A stretch of 50,161 nt of DNA, taken from an uncultured Bacilli bacterium (lineage in GTDB: Bacteria > Bacillota_I > Bacilli_A > RF39 > UBA660). Made by a program: the position numbers and the translations under genes. Positions 42,742 through 50,161 of the stretch are shown piece by piece (the first letter of the stretch is position 1; every line of letters begins with the position of its first letter). Where the stretch lies: the NCBI GenBank assembly GCA_944332725.1, contig CALVKO010000003.1, positions 1 through 50,161 on the forward strand. The letters are read 5' to 3'. The notes below the pieces were generated by a model. The model was given only the letters and a program-made list of their open reading frames with translations, made no database searches and was not told where the DNA came from.

Positions 42742-43785
42742 ATGAAATTAAGATGGGGTAGAATTATATCTGTATTTTTAGTATTTGTTTTATTAATTAG
42801 TGTCGGAGTATATTTTATATTTTTTAATAAAGATGAAAAATTAGAACAAGAAGAAAAAACTGAAGAACCAGCACCGATAGTTGAAAAAAAATTACAAATT
42901 TTAGATTTAGAATCTGATACTAGGCCAATAGCAGTTATGATTAATAATCACAAAACAGCCCAACCTTATCAAACCGGTTTAAATGACGCTTATTTAGTTT
43001 ATGAAATAGTTGTCGAAGGTGGTATTACGCGTATGATGGCTGTATTTAAGGATAAAGATACTGCAACTATTGGAACTGTAAGAAGTTCAAGACATTATTT
43101 TTTAGATTATGCTCAAGAAAATGATGCAATATATACACATTTTGGTTGGAGTCCACAAGCAGAATCAGATATTAATAATTTAAATATTGATAATGTTAAT
43201 GGTATGGTAGATAGTGGATTTTGGCGTGATGAAGAATTAAAAGCAAACGGTGTTCCAACAGAACATACTGCTTATATTAATATTGAAAATATTTTAAAAG
43301 TAGCAAATAAAAGAGGTTATGAAACTACAACAACATCAAAACCTTTACTAAATTATAGTATTGATGAAATTGATTTATCAACTATGGAAGGCGCTATTAA
43401 AGCAGATAGTGTTTATATTAAATATTCTGATTATCAAGAAAATACTTTTAAATATGATGCTGTTAATAAAGTTTATAATAAATATAGCGGTGATACATTA
43501 CGTAAAGACTATGTCACTGGAGAACCATTTGCTGCTAAAAATATTATAACTTATCAAGTAAATAATTATAGTATGGATAGTTATGGACGACAAGAAATAG
43601 ATAATATAGGTAGTGGCAAAGGATATTTTATATCTAATGGTTATGCAGTTCCTATTACTTGGGAGAAAAAGAGTCCTGCAAGTCAAACTGTATATAAATT
43701 GTTAAATGGGGAAGAATTAACTGTCAATGATGGAATTACGTATATACAAATACAACCTAAAAATAAAACTTTAGAAATTGAATAA
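42742..43785 (+). CDS. YerB-like DUF3048 membrane-anchored protein
   Basis: 347 residues with one N-terminal helix (about 9-28), an acidic linker, then two DUF3048 parts: PIAVMINNHKTAQPYQTGLNDAYLVYEIVVEGGITRMMAVF (about residues 67-110) and GTVRSSRHYFLDYA, and the C-terminal NGYAVPITWEKKSPASQTVY...GITYIQI. The signal lacks a lipobox cysteine, unlike Bacillus YerB. The ATG at 42742 is chosen over 42736. Its function is unknown; it lies immediately downstream of tRNA-Thr with no terminator between. Confidence 0.88.
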   Translation: MKLRWGRIISVFLVFVLLISVGVYFIFFNKDEKLEQEEKTEEPAPIVEKKLQILDLESDTRPIAVMINNHKTAQPYQTGLNDAYLVYEIVVEGGITRMMAVFKDKDTATIGTVRSSRHYFLDYAQENDAIYTHFGWSPQAESDINNLNIDNVNGMVDSGFWRDEELKANGVPTEHTAYINIENILKVANKRGYETTTTSKPLLNYSIDEIDLSTMEGAIKADSVYIKYSDYQENTFKYDAVNKVYNKYSGDTLRKDYVTGEPFAAKNIITYQVNNYSMDSYGRQEIDNIGSGKGYFISNGYAVPITWEKKSPASQTVYKLLNGEELTVNDGITYIQIQPKNKTLEIE

Positions 43786-43852
43786 ATTTTAGACAAAAGT
43801 TATTCTTTTTTTTTACGAACTATGATATAATGTTATAGTTCGGGGTGAAATA

Positions 43853-44344
43853 ATGGAACTAGATAATGAGTACAAAAAGTTAGTTGAACATATACTAAAA
43901 AGTGAAGAATTTATAAATTTAAAAAAATGTGAGCATCATGGAATAACAAGATTTGATCATTCTTTGAAAGTTTCTTATCAAGCGTATAAGTTTGCTAAAA
44001 AACACAATATGGATTATAAATCAGTAGCAATTGGTGGATTATTACATGATTTTTTTGATAGTGAAAATGTTAGTTTAAAAGAAAAATTTATTTCTACATT
44101 TACGCATCCTTTGAAAGCAGAAATAAATGCATTGGAAAAATTTAATGTAAATTCTAAAGAATCAGATATTATAAGAAGTCATATGTTTCCACTAAATTTA
44201 GTTGTTCCTAAACATAAAGAGAGTTGGTTAGTTAGTTTATATGATAAAAAAGTTGCTTTATCTGAGTTTGGCATTAAATTTGGATATAAATTAAGATATG
44301 TTTCAAATTTATCAATTTTGTTATTGCTTAATTTTATTAAATAG
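43853..44344 (+). CDS. HD-domain hydrolase
   Basis: 163 residues, metal-dependent phosphohydrolase superfamily. The H...HD...D signature is seen as RFDHSLKVS (about residue 31-39) and LLHDFF (about 63-68), followed by HPLKAEINA. Typically phosphodiesterase or nucleotidase activity; substrate unknown. The start has CGGGGTG upstream, with a TGATATAAT box before it. Ends in GATAG/CTATC terminator. Confidence 0.82.
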   Translation: MELDNEYKKLVEHILKSEEFINLKKCEHHGITRFDHSLKVSYQAYKFAKKHNMDYKSVAIGGLLHDFFDSENVSLKEKFISTFTHPLKAEINALEKFNVNSKESDIIRSHMFPLNLVVPKHKESWLVSLYDKKVALSEFGIKFGYKLRYVSNLSILLLLNFIK

Positions 44345-44364
44345 ATAGTTTTCTATCTTTTTTT
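44343..44364 (+). terminator. Terminator after the HD gene
   Basis: AGATAG / CTATCT around TTTT with T7. Confidence 0.85.
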
Positions 44365-44403
44365 GATTGTTTAATTATGAAAAATGTATTATAATATTGT
44401 TGT

Positions 44404-44480
44404 GTCCTCGTAGCTCAGTAGGATAGAGCGATAGCCTCCTAAGCTGTAGGTCGTTGGTTCGATTCCAATCGGGGACGCCA
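44404..44480 (+). tRNA. tRNA-Arg (CCT)
   Basis: Acceptor GTCCTCG/CGGGGAC, D arm AGCTCAGTAGGATAGAGC, anticodon stem ATAGC/GCTGT with loop CTCCTAA giving CCT, T arm GTTGGTTCGATTCCAAT, discriminator G and encoded CCA. Reads AGG codons. Confidence 0.95.
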
Positions 44481-44501
44481 TTTTTATTAATAAATAAAAT
44501 A

Positions 44502-44542
44502 TAATAGAAAGGATTTAAGTTGATAGTTTTAAATTTCTATTA
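44502..44542 (+). promoter_or_regulatory. Bulged hairpin in the lspA leader
   Basis: TAATAGAA (44502-44509) pairs with TTCTATTA (44535-44542) and ATTTAA (44513-44518) with TTAAAT (44529-44534), leaving an AGG bulge. The only SD-like sequence near lspA (AAAGGA) is in the bulge, followed by a possible 7-codon leader frame (TTG 44520 to TAA 44543). lspA itself has no SD. Its role as control element is speculative. Confidence 0.4.
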
Positions 44543-44563
44543 ATTTAAATATGTGTATTTTTT

Positions 44564-45013
44564 ATGTATAAAAAATTATTGCTATTTAGTGTAATATTTT
44601 TATTAATTGACCAAATATCAAAAGGATTAGTCAATTTATATATGAATGTAAATGAAAGTATAAAGTTATTTAATTTACTAAGTTTAACTTATGTTCATAA
44701 CACTGGAGCAGCATTTAGCATGTTAGAAGGAGCAAGATGGCTATTTATAATTTTAGGAATAATTGCTTTAAATGTAATTTTTATATTTTTTATAAAAGAT
44801 AAAAAATTAAATAATTTTGAAATAATAACCTATTCTTTATTATTAAGTGGAATATTGGGAAATTTAATTGATAGATTTTTATATGGATACGTAATAGATT
44901 TTATTGATGTTAACATATTAAATTTTGCCATATTTAATTTTGCTGATTCATTTATGGTTATAGGAGTTATATTATTAATGATTGGAATGATAAAATGCAA
45001 GAATACAAAGTAG
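44564..45013 (+). CDS. lspA: Lipoprotein signal peptidase
   Basis: 149-residue aspartyl protease with four transmembrane segments that removes lipoprotein signal peptides. Catalytic Asp motifs are GNLIDRFLYGYVIDFIDV (about residues 107-124) and FAIFNFADSFMVIGV (about 127-141), with VHNTGAAFSML (about 43). No SD is visible before the ATG. It overlaps rluD by 19 bases, the usual lspA-rluD pair. Confidence 0.96.
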   Translation: MYKKLLLFSVIFLLIDQISKGLVNLYMNVNESIKLFNLLSLTYVHNTGAAFSMLEGARWLFIILGIIALNVIFIFFIKDKKLNNFEIITYSLLLSGILGNLIDRFLYGYVIDFIDVNILNFAIFNFADSFMVIGVILLMIGMIKCKNTK

Positions 45014-45879
45014 AAAATGGTAATGAGAGAATAGATGTTTATTTATCAAAATTATTAGATGTAAGTAGAAGTAAAATAAATAAATTAAATATAAAAGTAA
45101 ATGGTAAAGAAGTAAAAAATAGTTATATAGTAAAAGAAAATGATATAATTGAAATACCAGAAATAGAAGAAGAACAGATTAATGCCGAACCAGAAAATAT
45201 GAATTTAGACATAGTTTATGAAGATGATGATGTAATAGTCGTTAATAAAGAAAATGGAATGGTAGTTCATCCTGCTATTGGTAATACTAAGCATACTTTA
45301 GTTAATGGGCTACTATATCATTCAAAAGAATTAAGTAAAAATAATGGTGAATTTAGACCAGGGATTGTTCATCGTATTGATGCTTACACAACGGGGCTAT
45401 TAATGATAGCCAAAAATGATAAAGCACATGATTTTTTAGCTAAACAGTTAAGTGAAAAAACTACTCATCGAAAATACATTGCTTTAGTGTGGGGAGTTAT
45501 TAACAATGATACAGGGACAATTGATGCACCAATTGGAAGAGATGCAAATGACAGAAAAAAAATGAGTGTAACGGCAAATGGAAAAGAAGCAATTACCCAT
45601 TTTAAAGTTTTAAAAAGATATAAAACTGCGACATTAATCGAATTGAAATTAGAGACAGGAAGAACACATCAAATAAGAGTTCATATGAATTATATAGGTC
45701 ATCCCGTAGTTAATGATCCAGTTTATGGTAAAAGAAAATTAATTGATAATACTGGACAATGTTTACACGCTAAAGAACTAGGATTTATTCATCCTAAAAC
45801 AAAAAAATATATGGAATTTAGTTGTGATTTACCAAAATGTTTTATTGACATATTAGATAAATTTGAGGAGGAATTATGA
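44995..45879 (+). CDS. RluD-family rRNA pseudouridine synthase
   Basis: 294 residues. N-terminal S4 domain (RIDVYLSKLLDVSRSKINKL...GKEVKNSYIVKENDIIEI) and catalytic domain with the Asp motif HRIDAYTTGLLMIAK (about residue 125) and the ETGRTHQIRVHM motif (about 220). It makes pseudouridine in 23S rRNA. The start overlaps lspA; it ends in overlap with the rhomboid gene. Confidence 0.95.
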   Translation: MQEYKVENGNERIDVYLSKLLDVSRSKINKLNIKVNGKEVKNSYIVKENDIIEIPEIEEEQINAEPENMNLDIVYEDDDVIVVNKENGMVVHPAIGNTKHTLVNGLLYHSKELSKNNGEFRPGIVHRIDAYTTGLLMIAKNDKAHDFLAKQLSEKTTHRKYIALVWGVINNDTGTIDAPIGRDANDRKKMSVTANGKEAITHFKVLKRYKTATLIELKLETGRTHQIRVHMNYIGHPVVNDPVYGKRKLIDNTGQCLHAKELGFIHPKTKKYMEFSCDLPKCFIDILDKFEEEL

Positions 45880-47027
45880 ATTTAGAAAAAAATGAAGAAG
45901 TAATTGTTAAATTGTTACATTATTTTATCACTGATAAAAATTATAATCCTGTAATACTACATGGAGCAAAAAACGAAATATGGTTAGAAAATTTGGAAAG
46001 TGATTATAAAATAATAAGGATAGTATCTAATTATATTCATAATGATGAACAATTAAATTTTGATGTATTAAGAACAAAACAAATAATGAAATCAATTAAG
46101 AAAAAGACTTTATCTTTAAAGATACCAACATTGAGTATTTTTGTAAATTTAGGTGATAATGTTCATTTGAATAATGAAAAAAAAGTTGACAATATTACTT
46201 GTTTAAAGGTTGAAAATTTAAATGATGTTGTTAAAAATAATGATATTTTAGAATATTTTCCTGACATAAATAAAACTTTAGATTATAAGGAAGAAGGAAT
46301 GACTTTATTTTTAAAATTGACTTCTGATATAAATAAAAAAACAGAAAATGATGCTAAAGAAGCAGAAAAAATATTTGGTCCTAAAAAACCAATTGTAACT
46401 TATACTTTAATTTTTATAAATATTATGGTATTTCTTGCTATGTATTTATTTGGTAATGGTAGTGAAGATAGTTTAACTTTATTAATGTTTGGCGCTAATC
46501 ATCGTGAATTAGTTTTAAATTATCACGAATTTTATCGCTTAATTACTTCTAGTTTTTTACACATTGGTATACTTCATTTATTATTTAATATGTATGCTTT
46601 ATATATAATTGGCGCTCAAATTGAAAATTTTTTTGGGAAAATAAAATATATTATAATTTATCTGGGAAGTGCTATTTTTGCTAGTCTATTATCGATTTGT
46701 TTCCATAATGGTATAAGTGCTGGGGCAAGTGGTGCTATATTTGGACTATTAGGCGCTATGTTATATTTTGGTTATCATTATAGATTATATTTAGGTAATG
46801 TTTTACAAAGTCAAATTATACCAATTATTATATTAAATTTATTTTTAGGTTTTATGACACCTGGAATTGATAATGCTGGCCATATTGGTGGATTGATTAG
46901 TGGTATATTCTTATCTATGGCTTGTGGCATTAATAAAGATAAAAAAGTAGAGCGAATAAATGGTTTTATTTTAACTATTATATTTACAATTTTTATATTA
47001 TTTTTAATAAAGAATATTAATTTTTAA
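45876..47027 (+). CDS. Rhomboid intramembrane serine protease (GluP/YqgP-like)
   Basis: 383 residues with a soluble N-terminal domain (about 1-165) and a C-terminal rhomboid domain of seven helices. HLLFNMYALY is near residue 229, the catalytic Ser lies in AGASGAIFG (about 285) and the catalytic His in NAGHIGG (about 330). The N-terminal domain resembles that of Bacillus YqgP. It overlaps rluD by four bases. Confidence 0.93.
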   Translation: MNLEKNEEVIVKLLHYFITDKNYNPVILHGAKNEIWLENLESDYKIIRIVSNYIHNDEQLNFDVLRTKQIMKSIKKKTLSLKIPTLSIFVNLGDNVHLNNEKKVDNITCLKVENLNDVVKNNDILEYFPDINKTLDYKEEGMTLFLKLTSDINKKTENDAKEAEKIFGPKKPIVTYTLIFINIMVFLAMYLFGNGSEDSLTLLMFGANHRELVLNYHEFYRLITSSFLHIGILHLLFNMYALYIIGAQIENFFGKIKYIIIYLGSAIFASLLSICFHNGISAGASGAIFGLLGAMLYFGYHYRLYLGNVLQSQIIPIIILNLFLGFMTPGIDNAGHIGGLISGIFLSMACGINKDKKVERINGFILTIIFTIFILFLIKNINF

Positions 47028-47100
47028 GTTAATATTTTTTATTAAATTTGACAAATTTTTAAAAAAATTATATAACTATATAGTGAATTGGAGGAGTAGT

Positions 47101-48723
47101 ATGCAAACAACATATATATTTGGTCATAGAAAGCCCGATACAGATTCTATATGCGCTAGTATCAGTTTATCATATTTAAAAAATAAATTAGGCATGAAAA
47201 CTGAACCGATGAGTTTAGGGGAAATAAATAAGGAAACAAAATATGTACTAAATTATTTTAATTTAAAACAGCCAAAATATTTAAATGATGTAAAATTACA
47301 AATAAAAGATATTGAATATAAAAAAAATTGTTATTTAAATGGTAAAGAGTCAATTATTACTGGATTTAATTATATGAATCATAATGATTTAACGGGTTTA
47401 CCAATAGTAGATGATAATAAAAAATTAGTTGGATTAGTTACTCAAAAAGAATTAGCCAAAGAATTAATTCAAGGTGATTTTACTCATTTAAAGACTTCTT
47501 ATCAAAATATTTTAAATACTTTAAATGGTGAAGAGATTTTAAAATTTGATGATGAAATAGAAGGAAATATAATGGCTGTGGCTTTTAGAAGTACAACTTT
47601 TATTCAAAATATTAAAATTACTGCTGACGATATATTGATTATAGGAGATAGAAATAATATTTTAGAATATGTAATTACTTCAAAGGCTAAATTAATTATC
47701 TTAGTTGGTAATGGCGAATTATCAAGTCATAATTATGAACTCGCTAAAATAAATAAGGTAAATATTATAAAAACTAGTTATGATACATTTAATACTACAA
47801 AATTAATTAATTTATCTAATTATATTGAAAATGTAGCTTTTAGTTCACCAACAACTATTCAAGATACTGATTATTATACTTCATTTAAAGAATTAAGTGA
47901 AAAAACTAAACATACTAATTATCCGGTAATTAATAAAAAAGGTGATTGTTTAGGATTATTTCCAATAACTCTTTCTAGTTTAAAAAAGCCAAAGAAAGTT
48001 ATATTAGTTGATCATAATGAAAAAGAACAAAGTGTAGATGGTTTGGAGGAAGCATCAATTGTTGAGATAGTGGATCATCATAAATTGGGTACTTTAGCCA
48101 CCACTTTACCTATTAATTTTAGAAATATGGCTGTTGGTAGTTCTAATACAATAATATATAATTTATATAAAGAAAACAAAGTAGTTATTCCTCAAAATAT
48201 GGCAGGTGCTATGTTATCAGGAATACTATCTGATACATTATTATTAAAGTCACCAACAACTACAAGTTTAGATAAAGAAGCAGTTATGGAACTTGAAAAA
48301 ATAGCAGATGTTAATTATCAAACATATGGGTTTGATATGTTTAAAGCAGGTTCTTCTTTAGAAGGTATGACAAAAGAAAATATTATATTTCAAGACTTTA
48401 AAAAATTCAATTATGACAATCAAAATATTGGTGTTGGTCAAGTGTTTACAACAGATGTAGATTATATTTTAAATGAAAAAGAACAATATATCGATATATT
48501 AAATAATATTTGTAATGAACAAGAATATAATATTGTTACATTATTTATTACTGATATTATCAATAATGGTTCTTATATTTTATATAATGATAATGCTCAT
48601 GATATAATTCAAGAAAGTTATAAATTAGATAGATTAAAACAAGGACACTATTTAAAAAATGTTGTATCAAGAAAAAAACAAATGATACCACCGATACTAG
48701 AAACATTAGAAAAACATTCTTAA
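47101..48723 (+). CDS. ppaC: Regulated manganese inorganic pyrophosphatase (CBS-DRTGG)
   Basis: 540 residues, family II DHH/DHHA2 pyrophosphatase with an inserted regulatory part. DHH motifs: FGHRKPDTDSICAS at the start and VEIVDHHKLG (about residue 325); DHHA2 signature SRKKQMIPP near the end. The insert has a CBS domain (about 65-120), a DRTGG domain (about 130-235) and a second CBS (about 245-297), which typically bind AMP/ADP or dinucleotides to regulate activity. The ATG at 47101 after GGAGG is chosen. Confidence 0.93.
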   Translation: MQTTYIFGHRKPDTDSICASISLSYLKNKLGMKTEPMSLGEINKETKYVLNYFNLKQPKYLNDVKLQIKDIEYKKNCYLNGKESIITGFNYMNHNDLTGLPIVDDNKKLVGLVTQKELAKELIQGDFTHLKTSYQNILNTLNGEEILKFDDEIEGNIMAVAFRSTTFIQNIKITADDILIIGDRNNILEYVITSKAKLIILVGNGELSSHNYELAKINKVNIIKTSYDTFNTTKLINLSNYIENVAFSSPTTIQDTDYYTSFKELSEKTKHTNYPVINKKGDCLGLFPITLSSLKKPKKVILVDHNEKEQSVDGLEEASIVEIVDHHKLGTLATTLPINFRNMAVGSSNTIIYNLYKENKVVIPQNMAGAMLSGILSDTLLLKSPTTTSLDKEAVMELEKIADVNYQTYGFDMFKAGSSLEGMTKENIIFQDFKKFNYDNQNIGVGQVFTTDVDYILNEKEQYIDILNNICNEQEYNIVTLFITDIINNGSYILYNDNAHDIIQESYKLDRLKQGHYLKNVVSRKKQMIPPILETLEKHS

Positions 48724-48750
48724 AAAAGTTATTAAATATAACTTTTTTTT
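48723..48750 (+). terminator. Terminator after the pyrophosphatase
   Basis: AAAAAGTTAT / ATAACTTTTT around TAAAT with T8; its T run flows into the TTGACA of the spoIIP promoter. Confidence 0.85.
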
Positions 48751-48778
48751 GACATTTTCTTTAGTTCTAAAGTAATAT
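48749..48778 (+). promoter_or_regulatory. Candidate promoter of spoIIP
   Basis: TTGACA (48749-48754), an 18-base spacer and TAATAT (48773-48778), or TATAAT at 48776 with 21. This looks sigma-A-like rather than sigma-E/F, which would be unusual for spoIIP. Confidence 0.45.
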
Positions 48779-48808
48779 AATAGTTAATATATTAAAGTGG
48801 GTGATAAA

Positions 48809-49711
48809 ATGGCACGAATGAAATTAAAAAAAAGATATAATTTAAAAAAAATAATATTTCCTGTTTTATTTATTGTATTAATTTGCAATTTTGACATTAG
48901 TAATATTGAATTAAAAAATAGTAATGCTGATTTTATCAATGAAATATTAGGAAGCTCTAATGCTCATTTGATTAAAGAAAACAAAAATACTAATTTATTA
49001 TATGAATTTATAAGTTCATTTAATAATATTGAAATAAAACAACCAACTTCTATTTTAGCTAAATCATTTGTTTATAATGATGATAATACAGTTCAAACAT
49101 TTTCTTATATTCAAAATATGGTAGTAAGTGATCCACGAATATATATTTATAGTACGCATCCAACTGAGGGATTCGTTGGTGATAAAAATGAAGAATACAA
49201 TATGAATCCTAATATTGTTCTAGCATCACTAATATTACAAGAAAAACTTAATAAAGAAGGTATTTCAACTGTGGTTGAAGAAAGAAGTGCAGCAGATTAT
49301 ATAAAAGAACATAATATTGATTATAAATATAGTTATGTTGCCACAAGAGAATTTTTAACTAACAAATTAAAACAACAAAGTGATTTTGATTTAATAATTG
49401 ATTTACATCGAGATGCTACTCCAAAAAGTATATCAACAGTAACAATTAATAATAAAAATTATGCGAAAATATTATTTGTAATGAATAAAAATTTTCCTAA
49501 TATTGAATTGGCTAAAAAATTTAATAATATAATTAATGAAAAATATCCGGGATTATCAAGAGGAATATATGATAGATACAGTGATGATTTTAATCAAGAT
49601 TTACACGAAAATGTAATCTTATTAGAATTGGGGGCTAATTATAATACTTTTGATGAAGTAGAAAATACTATCGATGCATTAGTTGAATCAATAAAGGAGC
49701 TATTAAAATGA
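48809..49711 (+). CDS. spoIIP: Stage II sporulation protein P (engulfment amidase/endopeptidase)
   Basis: 300 residues with an N-terminal basic tail and one transmembrane helix (about 14-30). The SpoIIP domain (about 108-298) shows IYIYSTHPTEGF (zinc His), LQEKLNKEGISTVVEE, FDLIIDLHRDATP (second His), ILFVMN, LSRGIYDRYSDDFNQDLHENVILLELGANYNT (Glu). It cuts peptidoglycan at the septum during engulfment, with SpoIIM/D. GGGTG precedes the ATG at 48809. It overlaps the next gene by four bases. Confidence 0.92.
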   Translation: MARMKLKKRYNLKKIIFPVLFIVLICNFDISNIELKNSNADFINEILGSSNAHLIKENKNTNLLYEFISSFNNIEIKQPTSILAKSFVYNDDNTVQTFSYIQNMVVSDPRIYIYSTHPTEGFVGDKNEEYNMNPNIVLASLILQEKLNKEGISTVVEERSAADYIKEHNIDYKYSYVATREFLTNKLKQQSDFDLIIDLHRDATPKSISTVTINNKNYAKILFVMNKNFPNIELAKKFNNIINEKYPGLSRGIYDRYSDDFNQDLHENVILLELGANYNTFDEVENTIDALVESIKELLK

Positions 49712-50046
49712 AACCAGTTAAATTAAGAACTAAAGTATTTAGATCGACGGTTGTTATTTTATTTGCAATATTTTTAACGATGTTTGTAAGTAATAAGTAT
49801 GGATATTATGAATATAAAAAACAAGAACAAGTTACATTAACAGCAGAACAAATAAAACAATTTGAAGAAGATGTTAAAAATGGTAAAAATATCGATTTGG
49901 AAAATTATTTAGAAAAAACTAATAAAAATTATCAAACTAAATTTTCACAATTAGGGTTAAACATATCTAACTCAATTGCCGATACAATTGAAAAAGGCGT
50001 TAACAAATTTTTTGGATATATTAGTAAATTTGTTGTAGAAAGTTAA
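49708..50046 (+). CDS. Small anchored protein coupled to spoIIP
   Basis: 112 residues, unrecognised. One transmembrane helix near the N-terminus (about 13-28) followed by a charged extracellular part and an amphipathic C-terminal helix. It is translated from an ATG overlapping the spoIIP stop (ATGA), so it likely works with SpoIIP at the septal membrane; that is inference from coupling. Confidence 0.6.
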   Translation: MKPVKLRTKVFRSTVVILFAIFLTMFVSNKYGYYEYKKQEQVTLTAEQIKQFEEDVKNGKNIDLENYLEKTNKNYQTKFSQLGLNISNSIADTIEKGVNKFFGYISKFVVES

Positions 50047-50145
50047 TAAAAATCCTTGAATTAAATCCAAAGTTAATAAAAATGTATGAATAATTAGTAA
50101 AAATGTTACATTTTTTAATAACTAATAATTAGTGAAAATGTTACA
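50041..50145 (+). repeat. Four degenerate copies of a ~19-bp motif at the window end
   Basis: AGTTAATAAAAATCC (50041-50055), AGTTAATAAAAATGTATGA (50071-50089), AATTAGTAAAAATGTTACA (50092-50110) and AATTAGTGAAAATGTTACA (50127-50145). The last two are near identical and 35 bases apart. Multiple short terminal repeats of this kind occur at the ends of IS21-type elements; the sequence stops before any transposase is seen. Confidence 0.6.
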
Positions 50146-50161
50146 TAAATAAAAACCAAAA

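Noticed and set aside
1-50161. Mycoplasma-type code with TGA as tryptophan, suggested by the extreme AT content
   Set aside because: Conserved proteins (RplK, SigH, CotH-type and others) end at TGA at their expected lengths, and tryptophans in conserved motifs are TGG.
1-50161. CRISPR arrays or prophage genes
   Set aside because: No regularly spaced repeats, cas genes, terminase or capsid genes were found.

Overview
The window looks like chromosome from a very AT-rich member of the Firmicutes (Bacillota), class Bacilli in the broad sense. It is probably an uncultured gut-type, Erysipelotrichia/RF39-like lineage that still forms endospores. The grounds are strong AGGAGG-type ribosome binding sites, consensus sigma-A promoters, TGA used only as a stop, the Bacillus-type order sigH...secE-nusG-rplK-rplA-rplJ-rplL-ybxB-rpoB-rpoC, and sporulation genes (sigH, sigG with ylmC, cotE behind miaB, spoIIP). 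The taxonomic placement is an inference; the gene calls mostly rest on recognisable family motifs. No stretch over 300 bases is without a gene.

Region 1 (1-10.6 kb). A small membrane protein is followed by the run rbgA-mrnC-rlmB-sigH. Where Bacillus continues with rpmG-secE, this genome carries about 7.6 kb of other genes: a serine beta-lactamase-like hydrolase overlapping sigH, a leftward pair (a tandem-repeat surface protein and a phosphodiester-glycosidase), and a rightward trio: a large membrane-anchored lamin-tail/CotH-kinase protein, a VTC-type triphosphate-tunnel protein and a DUF4956 membrane protein. The leftward pair and the trio are fired from back-to-back promoters whose -35 boxes lie 8 bases apart. 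This is the best candidate for an unusual system in the window.

Region 2 (10.7-22.2 kb). The core expression cluster runs secE-nusG-rplK-[small membrane gene]-rplA-rplJ-rplL-rsmC-like-rpoB-rpoC. RNA control elements are visible: L1-site-like stems before both rplK and rplA, an L10 leader before rplJ with its own consensus promoter, and a hairpin between rplL and the methyltransferase.

Region 3 (22.2-32.4 kb). This holds glyA-folD, an unrecognised gene, tRNA-Met, a ferritin-like gene on the minus strand, an M29 aminopeptidase, sigG-ylmC, a small unknown gene, an RNase J2-like protein with a degraded active site, miaB and cotE. The sigG ribosome binding site lies inside the 3' arm of a 16-bp terminator-like hairpin that ends right at the start codon.

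Region 4 (32.4-40.9 kb). rpsP-khpA is followed by a tightly overlapping run uppS-cdsA-rseP-unknown-ABC ATPase-ABC permease-NUDIX, then tRNA-Leu. An accessory stretch follows: a DUF3800 gene, a minus-strand structured small RNA with its own promoter and terminator, an unknown gene, a YefM/YoeB-type toxin-antitoxin pair whose toxin lacks the usual near-C-terminal histidine, and another unknown gene.

Region 5 (40.9-50.2 kb). A PadR/HAAS membrane-sensor pair, tRNA-Thr, a YerB-like DUF3048 protein, an HD-domain hydrolase, tRNA-Arg, lspA-rluD-rhomboid, a CBS/DRTGG inorganic pyrophosphatase, spoIIP and a small membrane protein. The last ~120 bases carry four degenerate copies of a ~19-bp motif that could be the end of a mobile element.
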